Below are positions 50,131-58,414 of a stretch of 64,000 nt of DNA, in pieces. Each line of letters opens with the position of its first letter. Positions within the stretch are counted from its first letter, which is position 1. A program made the translations under genes and the position numbers. Source of the stretch: Singulisphaera acidiphila DSM 18658 (GTDB taxonomy: Bacteria; Planctomycetota; Planctomycetia; Isosphaerales; Isosphaeraceae). The DNA is taken from the NCBI RefSeq assembly GCF_000242455.2, contig NC_019892.1, positions 1-64,000 on the forward strand. The letters are read 5' to 3'. The notes beneath the pieces are model-generated. The model worked only from the letters and a program-made list of their open reading frames with translations, did not search any database and was not told the DNA's origin.

Positions 50131-53025
50131 TCAGTGATTGAATCGAAATTCAGCCGACGTCAAGAGTCCCCAGACCAGCTCCTGCACGGCAGCCGGTTTG
50201 TTCGCAGCCTGCTCGGTGAGGACCCGGACCACGTCGGCCGACTCCTCGGGGCTCGGCAACCGCGTAAGAATTGTCACATAAAGATCTTCGGCGGCTTTCT
50301 CGACGGCCTGTTCAGCGGCCATGCGTTCGGAGACATTCCCGCCGGCAGGCGCCACCCAGCCGTTCACGAGGCCGCCGTTGGCCGCGAACAGGGCCTGGTC
50401 AGCCGTAGCGAAGAAGTCATTTTGCGGCTGACCGGCCCCTGCCCCGTAAACCGTCACGAAGGAAGCGACGTTCCCCTTGAGCTTGTCGAAGGTGCGTTGC
50501 TCCAGCTCCAACGCCCGAGCACGCACCTGGGCCGGGTCGTTTCTTGCCGCTTCGTCCAGCGGCTTCGTCTTGTTCAGCTCCGCCTCCTCGGCCTGGTGGA
50601 AGCGGTCATAGATCCCGGTGACTTTGAGGATGCTCCAGCACATCTGCTCGGGGGTGAGCGGCTTGAGCTGAGCCACGTCGAAGCTGTTGGACTGGAGCGT
50701 GGCCAGTTGTTCGGTCGCGGCCGCGATTTCCGATTCCAGCGCCTGGGCCCGCGCCTCTTCGTCGGCCTGCTTCTTTTGTGCAGCCGCCACGAGGTTGTCG
50801 CGGCGAGCCTTCTCGGCCATCGACGCGTCGAGTCCTCGGTTGGCCAAGGCGAGGGCATCGGCCCCCTTCTTGAGCTCCGCCAGGGCGGCGTCCCGCTGAG
50901 TGGTTTGTGTGGCCGCGACCGACCGCAGCTCGTCGGCCTTCGTCTTGAGCTTCTGCGCGGCCTCGGTCAAGGTCGGGTCGTCGGGTAATTGTTCACGGGC
51001 GGCATCGGTCGCGGCGAGCGCGGCATCGACACTCGCCACTCTTTTCTGCTGAAGGGTCAGAGCGGCCTCGGCATCGGCCTTGCTCTTCTCCAAAGCGAGA
51101 CGGGTTTGGTCGGCCGTCTTCACCTCCGTTTGATGTTGCAGCAGATCCGGCTCGAAGTCCTTCGCAAGTTTCTGGGCCTGGGCAACGGCCTCGCGGCTAG
51201 CGACAGCGGCTTGGGCGATAGCCACAGCCTGCCCTCGAAGAGTCTCGCGCTGGGCGAAGGTTTCACGCCGCTCCAGTTGCCGCTTGTGCCGCTCGAGCGC
51301 GACCTTGCTCTCGGCCGTCTTGCGCCGGGCGGCAAGGACCACCTGCTCCTTCTGGCGAACCACATCGCGGAGCGGCAGCGCCTTGGCCCGCGCGGCCTCG
51401 ACCGGCTTGACCGCCGCAGCCAGCTCTTCGCCGGCTTTCGTGAGGGCAGCCGCCTTGTCGGGACTCGTCTTCTTCAAGGCGGCCACTTCGGCGATCAGGG
51501 CGTTGGATCGGTCGACAAATTTCTGAGCGGCGGCGGCCAAGTCTTTCTCCTCCGGGAGCTTCTTGGCGGCTTCCTGGGCTTTGCCGGCGGCCTCCGCGAG
51601 CGACTTCCCCACATCCTCGCGAGCATTGATCTGCGCGAGAAGGTCATTGACCGCTTTTTGAGCCTCGGCTTGCTTCTTGTCAACCTCGGCGTGTTTGGCC
51701 AGGGCCTGATCTTGCTCGGCCGCGGCCGGCACAAGCGTGGTCTCGGCCGCGTACCAGTCCTTGATCGCCTGCGAGTACTCTTTCCGAGCCGCTTCCGACG
51801 CGGCCGTGAGCGCCTCGGTTCGCGTCTTGAGCTCCGCGACCGTCGACGCCACCTCTTCAGGTTGTGGGGCCTGATCCGCGGGCAGGTCGATGGCCCGTTG
51901 ATAAGTCCGGGTCAGGGCCAGCTCACGCAGAAAGGCCTTCGTATCATAGTTCCGAGCGACCAGCTCATCGGCCAACAGCGCCATCAATTCCGGGTGGCTC
52001 GGCGGGTTGGCCGGATGGTGCAGGTCGAGGGGATGCACAAGGCCCCGCCCCATCAACATGGCCCAGAGTCGGTTGGCGATATTTTCATTAAACGCACGAT
52101 TGGTCCCGCCGGTCACGTGCGAGGCGAGCTGGGCCCTTCGGCTGAATTTGGGCACCGGGAGCACGTTGTCGGCGGGCTTCACCTGGTATTCCTCACCGGG
52201 TGGAAACACCGGCTCGACCAGCTCCGTCTCGCCAAGGATCCGAGGACCCGTCAAGTGCTTATCATTTTTCACGAACACCGAGTCGAACGTGAGGTCACCG
52301 CCCGTCTTCTCGGCGAAGACCGTCTGATCCTTGCCCCCCTCCTTGCGGACGAGTGCATACGCGGGCGTGAAGAAGGCGACGAGACCGTGGTAGTCCGACT
52401 GCTGATAATCATCGATCACCGGATGATTATGACACTGAGCACACTGCATGTCGCGGCCGAAGAAGATCCGGCCGACATCACGCGTGATCAGGTTCGGCTC
52501 CGCCCCGCGGTCCAGGTAAAACCGGGCCGCGGCCCTGAGCTTGGCGTCAGCGCCGTCGGCGCTGAGGACCTCTTTCAGCACGTGGTTGAGCGGCCTGTTC
52601 TCGCGTGCGGCCTGGAGCAAGTAATTCTGCCATTCCTCCGCCGTGACATCCTTGTTCGGCCGCCGCTCCATCAGCATGATATCGAAAGTCGTCGCCAGGT
52701 GCCGACTGTAGAGCGGGCTCTCCAGGAGCCGGTCAACGGCCTTGGTTCGCTTATCGGCCGCCGTGTCCGCCAAGAAGTTCCTCAGTTCCTCCGAGGACGG
52801 TGGCATCCCCGTCAGGTCGAGCGAAACCCGCCTCAAAAACTCCGCGTCACCGGCCAGCGCGACCGGCGGGCCGACATGGCTTGCGTCGATCACCCGATCG
52901 ATCCGCTCGTGCAAGGGCGGTGCGGGAGCGTCCGCCGCGCCGGCCGTGGATGTCAGCAAACCCACCACACAGAGCATGGGGTAAGCGCATAAACCGAGCC
53001 GTAACCGGAATGGGAGGCGATTCAT
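50131..53025 (-). CDS. DUF1549/DUF1553 protein with a large coiled-coil insertion
   Basis: A 964-residue protein with a signal peptide (FRLRLGLCAYPMLCVVGLLTSTAGA). DUF1549 includes VSLDLTGMPPSSEEL and the heme-like CAQCHNHP. DUF1553 begins with ENIANRLWAMLMGRGLVHPLD and ...ALTRTYQRAIDLP. It is then interrupted from about residue 385 to 780 by an Ala/Lys/Glu/Gln-rich coiled coil (about 400 residues), after which DUF1553 resumes (LKPLTPEQMCWSILKVTGIYDRF). The N-terminal planctomycete cytochrome domain is absent. The ATG at 53025 gives the signal peptide; an upstream extension does not. It is the first gene of an operon with DUF1501 and WD40. Confidence 0.9.
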   Translation of the reverse strand: MNRLPFRLRLGLCAYPMLCVVGLLTSTAGAADAPAPPLHERIDRVIDASHVGPPVALAGDAEFLRRVSLDLTGMPPSSEELRNFLADTAADKRTKAVDRLLESPLYSRHLATTFDIMLMERRPNKDVTAEEWQNYLLQAARENRPLNHVLKEVLSADGADAKLRAAARFYLDRGAEPNLITRDVGRIFFGRDMQCAQCHNHPVIDDYQQSDYHGLVAFFTPAYALVRKEGGKDQTVFAEKTGGDLTFDSVFVKNDKHLTGPRILGETELVEPVFPPGEEYQVKPADNVLPVPKFSRRAQLASHVTGGTNRAFNENIANRLWAMLMGRGLVHPLDLHHPANPPSHPELMALLADELVARNYDTKAFLRELALTRTYQRAIDLPADQAPQPEEVASTVAELKTRTEALTAASEAARKEYSQAIKDWYAAETTLVPAAAEQDQALAKHAEVDKKQAEAQKAVNDLLAQINAREDVGKSLAEAAGKAQEAAKKLPEEKDLAAAAQKFVDRSNALIAEVAALKKTSPDKAAALTKAGEELAAAVKPVEAARAKALPLRDVVRQKEQVVLAARRKTAESKVALERHKRQLERRETFAQRETLRGQAVAIAQAAVASREAVAQAQKLAKDFEPDLLQHQTEVKTADQTRLALEKSKADAEAALTLQQKRVASVDAALAATDAAREQLPDDPTLTEAAQKLKTKADELRSVAATQTTQRDAALAELKKGADALALANRGLDASMAEKARRDNLVAAAQKKQADEEARAQALESEIAAATEQLATLQSNSFDVAQLKPLTPEQMCWSILKVTGIYDRFHQAEEAELNKTKPLDEAARNDPAQVRARALELEQRTFDKLKGNVASFVTVYGAGAGQPQNDFFATADQALFAANGGLVNGWVAPAGGNVSERMAAEQAVEKAAEDLYVTILTRLPSPEESADVVRVLTEQAANKPAAVQELVWGLLTSAEFRFNH

Positions 53026-53458
53026 AGGGAGAGCCTCGCGCGATGCACGAACCAAAAAGGAGGGAGGAATTCGACGATCGCCTGGCAGGGGGCGCTCTCG
53101 GGACAGTAGTCGTGAGCCTTCGGTGCTCATCGCACTTACGACGACAGGGGCTGTCGTCGGCATCATCCGAAGACTCGGCGGGGTGTTCAAGATCAGGCGG
53201 CGAAACCCGCCCCTTGTTTCCCAAAAGAAGATCTCGAGGTCCCCTCGAGGTCTCCCGTCGCCTGCGAAACAAAGGAGTCCGGCGTTTCGACCAGCCGATC
53301 CAACACCGGTTTAACACAAAACCAGGCGAGCGTAAACCCCCGAGATATCGTCCAACCCGAATTCTCTGCCAAGTGCAGAACCTCACGGGATAGACAGGAG
53401 ACCGGCCCGGCGGGGTCTAGTTGATAGAGAGATTTCTGTCGAGGCCAGGGGATGACGC
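53026..53458. other. Divergent intergenic region with an inverted repeat
   Basis: There are 433 bases between divergent starts. At about 53218-53274, TTGTTTC and GAAACAA enclose a nested GATCTCGAGG/CCTCGAGGTC stem, giving a long imperfect hairpin. No clear promoter hexamers were identified for either side. Confidence 0.45.
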
Positions 53459-53956
53459 ATGGCGGGCGGTCCAGATGAATGGGAAGCCTGGCTCGACCGA
53501 CACGGCGCAACGCTGGTTCTTCTGGCGCGGCAACGCGTGGCGAGCCGGGCCGACGCCGAGGACGTCGTGCAGGAAGCGTTCGTTCGCTTCTGGCGGTCAC
53601 GCCACCGGGCGAACGACCCGACCGCGTATCTCTACACCTGCGTGCAGCACTGCGCCCTGAACTGGCAGCGCAGCCGGGAGAGGCGGTCCAGGCGAGAGGA
53701 GGTCGCGGCCCGCCCGGAAGCCGAGGGCTCGCTGACCGGCCCGCTGGGGCAGGAAGAGCGCCGGGAGACCATCGAGGCCATTCTCCGCAGCCTGCCCGAG
53801 ACTCAGCGCGAGGTGCTGGTGATGAAGGTCTGGGGCGGCCTCTCTTTCCCCCAGATCGCCGAAGCAGTGCAGATCTCCGTAAACACCGCCGCGTCCCGCT
53901 ATCGCTACGCACTAGCCAAGCTGCGTGAACGGCTGGCTGAGGAGCCGATTCCATGA
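53459..53956 (+). CDS. ECF-type RNA polymerase sigma factor
   Basis: A 165-residue sigma factor. Region 2: LLARQRVASRADAEDVVQEAFVRFWRSR with the following YLYTCVQHCALNWQRSRERR. Region 4: LRSLPETQREVLVMKVWGGLSFPQIAEAVQISVNTAASRYRYALAKLRERL. No extra C-terminal domain. The next gene starts within its stop (ATGA), and that membrane protein is the natural candidate anti-sigma factor. It should direct transcription of a specific regulon; its binding motif is not evident here. Confidence 0.95.
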   Translation: MAGGPDEWEAWLDRHGATLVLLARQRVASRADAEDVVQEAFVRFWRSRHRANDPTAYLYTCVQHCALNWQRSRERRSRREEVAARPEAEGSLTGPLGQEERRETIEAILRSLPETQREVLVMKVWGGLSFPQIAEAVQISVNTAASRYRYALAKLRERLAEEPIP

Positions 53957-54393
53957 ACGAGACACCCGACCCGCTCGAAAGAGAGCTGCTCGCCTTTCGC
54001 CCCTCCGCGTTATCAGGCGAATTGAGACAGCGCATCGCCGGACGACTGGCCGACTCCACAGCGAAGAAAAACCGACGGTTCTGGAGTCTCAGCATCATCG
54101 GCGGCCTTGCCGCCGCATACCTGGTGGCCCTCTTCCTTGGACGAGGGGGTAGCCGGGGTCTCGACACCGGGCCAGCCCTCGTCGAATCCCCGACCGCACC
54201 ACCAGGTCGGCCCGAAAACGCATTACCCTCCCTCCGTGCCTATCGGCAAGCCCTGGCCCAATCACCCGAAGCGATGGAGACCCTGCTCGACAGACACGCC
54301 GCCCGCAACCACGGCCCCAACCCTCAACTCGTGCGCATCCGCGCATTCAACCGGCCCGATCTCGAAGGACGAGCACTCTCAGGAGAACTCTGA
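53953..54393 (+). CDS. Single-pass membrane protein, putative anti-sigma factor
   Basis: A 146-residue protein. A cytoplasmic N-terminal helical part (PLERELLAFRPSALSGELRQRIAGRL, about 6-31) precedes one membrane helix (LSIIGGLAAAYLVALFLG, about 46-63) and a short periplasmic tail. It overlaps the sigma gene by four bases and the next gene by one. No zinc-binding ASD motif is present, so the anti-sigma role is inferred from position and topology. Confidence 0.68.
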   Translation: MNETPDPLERELLAFRPSALSGELRQRIAGRLADSTAKKNRRFWSLSIIGGLAAAYLVALFLGRGGSRGLDTGPALVESPTAPPGRPENALPSLRAYRQALAQSPEAMETLLDRHAARNHGPNPQLVRIRAFNRPDLEGRALSGEL

Positions 54394-55556
54394 TGCGAAG
54401 CTGGAACCTCGCTGCGATCTCGACGGCCCTGAGCCTGGCGCTCGCCCTGCCGGGGGCCTCCTCCACTGCAGCGGAAGCACCCACCCCGGATGCTGGGCAC
54501 GCCCCCGCAGCCAACGCGGCCTTGCAGTACTGGCAAGCCTTCGCCCTGATGCCAAGCCTGAACAAGAACCAGGAGAAGCGGCTCGAGGACTCGAACAAGG
54601 TCCCCCTCGACGGGGCAACGCTCGAGCTCATCGCCGCGTTCGAGGAAAGCCGGATGTACCTGCTCCGTGGGGCGAAGTTGCGGGACTGCGATTGGGGCCT
54701 GGATTACGAAGACGGCATGGGGCTCCTCCTCCCATATCTCGCCAAGGCCCGGGACCTGGCCCGCCTGGCCGCCCTCCACGCCCGGCACGAGATCGAGCAG
54801 GGCCACATCGAGGCCGGAGCCGAAGACGCCACCGCCATTCTGGCGCTGGCCCGCCACGTCGGCTCCGACCCCATCGTCATCAGCATCCTGGTGCGCTACC
54901 TGATCGAGGCAACCGCGATCGACCTGGTGGCTTCCTCCCTGCCGGAGTTGCAGACGCTCGCCCCCGGGATCATGTCCACCTACGAAGCGCTGCCGGCGGG
55001 GGCGACGTTCCAAAGTGCGTACCTCACCATGGAGAAGGAACACACAATCCGCTGGCTGGTCAAGAAGCTGAGGGACGCGGAAGCGAGAAAAAAGGGAGCC
55101 TGGAGAGAGGTCTGGAAGAACGCGACGGATCGGCCGGGGGGCCTGGACGCCATCAACCGCGTCGATACGATCGAGCAGGCCATCAAGCTGACGGAAGACC
55201 TCTTACCCGTCTGCGACGACCTGGCGGCCTTGATCGCCTTGCCTGGGGAGGAATTCGACGCACGATACCCGGAGTTCAAGAAAACGACCAAGGCCGCCCA
55301 TCCGCTCGCGGGCTACTTCCTCACGACTCCGGACACGCTCCTCGCCACCCAACGTCGGAACCAGGCCAGGATCGAGTTGCTCAAGGCGGCGATCGTCGTG
55401 GTCCGTGGTGGCTCGGATAAGCTCAAGGGCATCAAGGATCCCTTCGGGGCCGGGCCGTTTGAGTATCGCGCCCTGGACAAGGGCTTCGAACTGAAATCGA
55501 AGCTGCTCTTCCACGACCAACCAGTGACGCTGACGATAGGACAGGAGAAGAAGTAA
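54393..55556 (+). CDS. Secreted protein of unknown function in the sigma operon
   Basis: A 387-residue protein with a signal peptide (ISTALSLALALPGASSTAAEA). The mature part is largely helical: ALQYWQAFALMPSLNKNQ, LLRGAKLRDCDWGLDYEDG, LARLAALHARHEIEQGH. The family is not identified with confidence. Its ATG shares one base with the previous stop, so all three genes are probably translated from one mRNA, which ends at the terminator at 55591. It may be the effector or signal-sensing partner of the sigma/anti-sigma pair. Confidence 0.75.
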   Translation: MRSWNLAAISTALSLALALPGASSTAAEAPTPDAGHAPAANAALQYWQAFALMPSLNKNQEKRLEDSNKVPLDGATLELIAAFEESRMYLLRGAKLRDCDWGLDYEDGMGLLLPYLAKARDLARLAALHARHEIEQGHIEAGAEDATAILALARHVGSDPIVISILVRYLIEATAIDLVASSLPELQTLAPGIMSTYEALPAGATFQSAYLTMEKEHTIRWLVKKLRDAEARKKGAWREVWKNATDRPGGLDAINRVDTIEQAIKLTEDLLPVCDDLAALIALPGEEFDARYPEFKKTTKAAHPLAGYFLTTPDTLLATQRRNQARIELLKAAIVVVRGGSDKLKGIKDPFGAGPFEYRALDKGFELKSKLLFHDQPVTLTIGQEKK

Positions 55557-55590
55557 CAAGTTAAGTCAGCACTTAAACGGCTCCAAACAA

Positions 55591-55632
55591 CAAGCCCTCC
55601 CGGCGATCCCAAGCCGGGAGGGCTTGTCTTTT
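55591..55632 (+). terminator. Intrinsic terminator of the sigma operon
   Basis: A perfect 14-pair stem (55591-55604 with 55613-55626) with an 8-base loop is followed by TCTTTT. This is the best classical terminator in the window. Confidence 0.92.
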
Positions 55633-55642
55633 CGGGAAGAAA

Positions 55643-55700
55643 GAAATCGGGATCGATTCTCAGTTTTCTTCACGCGAAACTGAGAATCGACACCGATTTC
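55643..55700. other. Second hairpin of 21 pairs after the terminator
   Basis: GAAATCGG/CCGATTTC (55643-55650, 55693-55700) and CGATTCTCAGTTT/AAACTGAGAATCG (55654-55666, 55677-55689) form an extended stem, broken only by a 3-by-3 internal loop. It has no U-tract and could be a back-up terminator, a small RNA, or a cruciform-type repeat. Confidence 0.6.
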
Positions 55701-56037
55701 CTCGGTTAGGGCGAGGTGAAGTTGCCGTCCCAAGTCTCAATAAGGGAGGCCCCAAGCGTCCGTCGTCCTCGGCAAGCTGCATTTTAAATATATTGTGGAT
55801 TCCGATATTGCGCTTGCGAGCGAGAGGCAGGCGAGCGATAAAAAAGGTTACCCCGTCGACCTCCCTCTTTGCGCAATGGTCTCTTCGGCCGACGGGATCC
55901 GGGTTCCCCCGTTCGGCGGCCCCGGTGCCCTCTCAGTTCAGCCGGCGGCCTTGTATTGAGGGACACATCGCGGCCGCCTGATCCATTGTCGCTCGTGATT
56001 GACCTGCAATGTCCAACAAACCCGAGGAGCGATTACG

Positions 56038-56466
56038 ATGTCTGACATCGTCACTGCACTGTCCTCACAAACCGGGATCGACGGCGAGATGGTCAAGAAA
56101 GGTCTCGGGACCTTACTGACTTTCCTCCAGAAAAGCCTCCCTCCCGATCTCTTCAGCAAACTGCAAGCAGCCCTCCCCGGTGCCTCGGAGATGCTCTCGG
56201 CCCACAAGCCGGATCACGCGGGGGCAGGCTCCGGCCTCCTGGGCATGGTCTCAGGCTTGGCCGGCAAACTGTTCGGCGGCAGCGCTGGGAACGGGGCCCA
56301 CCTCCTGTCAGACCTCTCTCACGCCGGCCTCAGCGCCGAACAGATCGAGGCGTTCCTCCCCCGGGCATTCGAGCAACTCAAGGCGTTCCTGCCTGCCGAG
56401 CTTCTCGAAAAGGTCAAGGCCGCCCTCCCCACGCTCACAACACCGGCTGAGACCGGCGGCAGTTGA
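56038..56466 (+). CDS. DUF2780-like protein
   Basis: A 142-residue soluble helical protein with a glycine-rich centre: IVTALSSQTGIDGEMVKKGLGTLLTFLQKSLP, FSKLQAALPGASEMLSA, GLLGMVSGLAGKLFGG, then LSAEQIEAFLPRAFEQLKAFLP. The pattern fits DUF2780 (VcgC/VcgE-like), of unknown function. The ATG at 56038 is chosen for its GAGGAG site. Single gene. Confidence 0.72.
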   Translation: MSDIVTALSSQTGIDGEMVKKGLGTLLTFLQKSLPPDLFSKLQAALPGASEMLSAHKPDHAGAGSGLLGMVSGLAGKLFGGSAGNGAHLLSDLSHAGLSAEQIEAFLPRAFEQLKAFLPAELLEKVKAALPTLTTPAETGGS

Positions 56467-56586
56467 TCCGGCTCCTACGACCCTGGTGAGGGGCGTCCCT
56501 GCGAAACGACCTTACGGCTACCCCCTCGGAGAGATTCGCTTCACGGGCAAATCTCGTTCATTCGGACATGAGGAGGCAACCAAGTC

Positions 56587-56853
56587 ATGGAGCCTTTCCA
56601 CGCATCACTGGCCGATGAAGACGGCCAAACCATCACCGAAGTTGAGGGGACGATCGAGTCCTCAGAGGAAGCCGCCGGGGTGCGTTCCGGCCGGTTCGAG
56701 TTGCAAGACACCGAGTCGTTCATGCAGGGGGTGCTGGAAGGCAAGACCTTCCGCCTCCAACTCGACGGCGGGAACCCGTTCACAATCAAGGTCGAGTCCG
56801 TCTCCATCGGTTCCCGGTCAGGGTTTTCGGAGGCGCAGTTTTCGACCGTTTGA
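56587..56853 (+). CDS. Small unknown protein
   Basis: An 88-residue protein predicted to be mainly beta: QTITEVEGTIESS, GRFELQDTESFMQGVLEGKTFRLQL, NPFTIKVESVSIG. GAGGAGG precedes the ATG by ten bases. It is 120 bases after the DUF2780-like gene. No family recognised. Confidence 0.7.
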   Translation: MEPFHASLADEDGQTITEVEGTIESSEEAAGVRSGRFELQDTESFMQGVLEGKTFRLQLDGGNPFTIKVESVSIGSRSGFSEAQFSTV

Positions 56854-57013
56854 TCGCCAAACCTCCAGGCGGGCGGGTTCCAACACTCTCGGAATTCCAG
56901 GTGAACCCGCCCGTCGGAAAGACATCGCACGCGAGGCCAATCGTTTCATGAGTGGCGACACAAGCAACAGCCCAATGTCGCACAAATTCGCTGAAACTGG
57001 CCACGACGTTTCC

Positions 57014-58381
57014 TCACGCGATCACGTCGCGCACCACGTTCCCGTGGACGTCGGTGAGCCGGAAGTCGCGCCCTGAGTAACGGTAGGTCAGGCGGGTGTG
57101 GTCAAGCCCCATCAGGTGCAAGATGGTGGCGTGGAGGTCGTGGACGTGTACGGGGTTCTCAGCCGGGCCGTCGCCGTACTCGTCGGAAACGCCGAAGCTG
57201 AACCCGCCCTTCACCCCGCCGCCGACCAGGAAGCAGGTGAAGCAGCGGCTGTGGTGGCCACGACCTCTGGGAGTCAGGTCTTGCCAAGGGGTGCGGCCGA
57301 ACTCGGAGCAGCCGACGATCAAGGTCTCTTCGAGCAAACCGCGCTGTTTCAGGTCGCTCACCAGCGCGGCCATGGGCCGATCGATGTTGCGCGACAAAGC
57401 CCGATGGTCATCGATGTCGTTGTGGCTATCCCAGTTCGTGTTCGAGCCGACGTCGAACAATTCAACCACCCGCACCCCTCGCTCGATCAAGCGGCGCGCC
57501 ACAACGCACTGAGCGGCGAACGAGCCGGGGTCGTCGGCCTTCGCGCCATAGGATTCTAGGGAGGCGCGCGACTCCCGGCCCAGGTCGAACGCTTCGGGCG
57601 CCTCACGCATCAGACCGTAGGCGGTGTCGAACGTGGTCATCCGCGACGCCAAGGCAGAGTCGCCGTCGCGGGCCGTGAGGTGCGCCTCGTTGAGGTCGCG
57701 GAGCATCAGGCCCTCGAGTTCCCGCCTCGTGACCGACGCGATCGGGCTCTTGGCGTCGGGAAGGGGACTGGGGCCAGGGATCACCCGCACCCCTTTGTGA
57801 TAGGCGGGCAGGAAGTTCGAGTCCCAGACCTGGAACCCGTTGTACGGCTCCTTGGCCGCGAGCACGACGAACGAAGGCAGGTTCGTGTTGAGCGTGCCCA
57901 GGCCATAACTCACCCACGAGCCGATGCTCGGCATCGGGATCGTGACCGAGCCGGTGTGCATGCCCAAGGTCGCGGCCGAGTGCCCGGCTGAATCTCCATT
58001 GACCGTGTGCAGGAAGCAGACGTCGTCGACGACCCCACCGACGTGCTCGAACAGCTCGCTGACCATCTTGCCGCTCGCCCCCCGCGGCCGGAACTTGTAC
58101 GGCGAGGCCAGCACCTTGTGGTTGCCGACACGCTTGTCATGATCCTGTTGGAGCTTCGGCTTATAATCAAACGTATCGAGATGCGAAAATCCACCCGTCA
58201 TAAAGAAGACGATCAAGTGCTTCGCCTTGGCCGGGAAGTGGCCCGGTCGAGGCGCGAGCGGGTGTCCCGAATTCGTCGCGGCGGCGATCGAGAGCTGACG
58301 ATAGAGTCCCAACCCGCCGGCCATGGCGAATGCCGAGGCGCGGCGAAGCACGGACCTCCGGTTTGGCGATTCAGCCGCCAT
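57014..58381 (-). CDS. DUF1501 protein (2)
   Basis: A 455-residue Tat-exported protein (NRRSVLRRASAFAMAGGLGL). DUF1501 landmarks: LIVFFMTGGFSHLDTFDYKP, HTVNGDSAGHSAATLGMHTG, IVGCSEFGRTPWQ, GRGHHSRCFTCFLVGGG and VHVHDLHATILHLMG. It resembles metal-dependent sulfatase/phosphatase folds; the substrate is unknown. It follows the PSD1 gene after 33 bases and they are probably one operon. Confidence 0.94.
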   Translation of the reverse strand: MAAESPNRRSVLRRASAFAMAGGLGLYRQLSIAAATNSGHPLAPRPGHFPAKAKHLIVFFMTGGFSHLDTFDYKPKLQQDHDKRVGNHKVLASPYKFRPRGASGKMVSELFEHVGGVVDDVCFLHTVNGDSAGHSAATLGMHTGSVTIPMPSIGSWVSYGLGTLNTNLPSFVVLAAKEPYNGFQVWDSNFLPAYHKGVRVIPGPSPLPDAKSPIASVTRRELEGLMLRDLNEAHLTARDGDSALASRMTTFDTAYGLMREAPEAFDLGRESRASLESYGAKADDPGSFAAQCVVARRLIERGVRVVELFDVGSNTNWDSHNDIDDHRALSRNIDRPMAALVSDLKQRGLLEETLIVGCSEFGRTPWQDLTPRGRGHHSRCFTCFLVGGGVKGGFSFGVSDEYGDGPAENPVHVHDLHATILHLMGLDHTRLTYRYSGRDFRLTDVHGNVVRDVIA

Positions 58382-58414
58382 TGTCTTGGCTCCTCCCTTT
58401 CGGTCGTGCTTCAG

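Larger units (their letters stand above)
55557..56037. other. Intergenic region with tandem hairpins
   Basis: There are 481 bases. Two strong hairpins (55591-55632 and 55643-55700) follow the sigma operon. The rest, up to the GAGGAG ribosome site at about 56024, shows nothing further. Confidence 0.6.

Noticed and set aside
50989..52992. 667-codon plus-strand open frame opposite the coiled-coil protein
   Set aside because: Antisense shadow; the minus-strand product has signal peptide, CxxCH and recognised domains.
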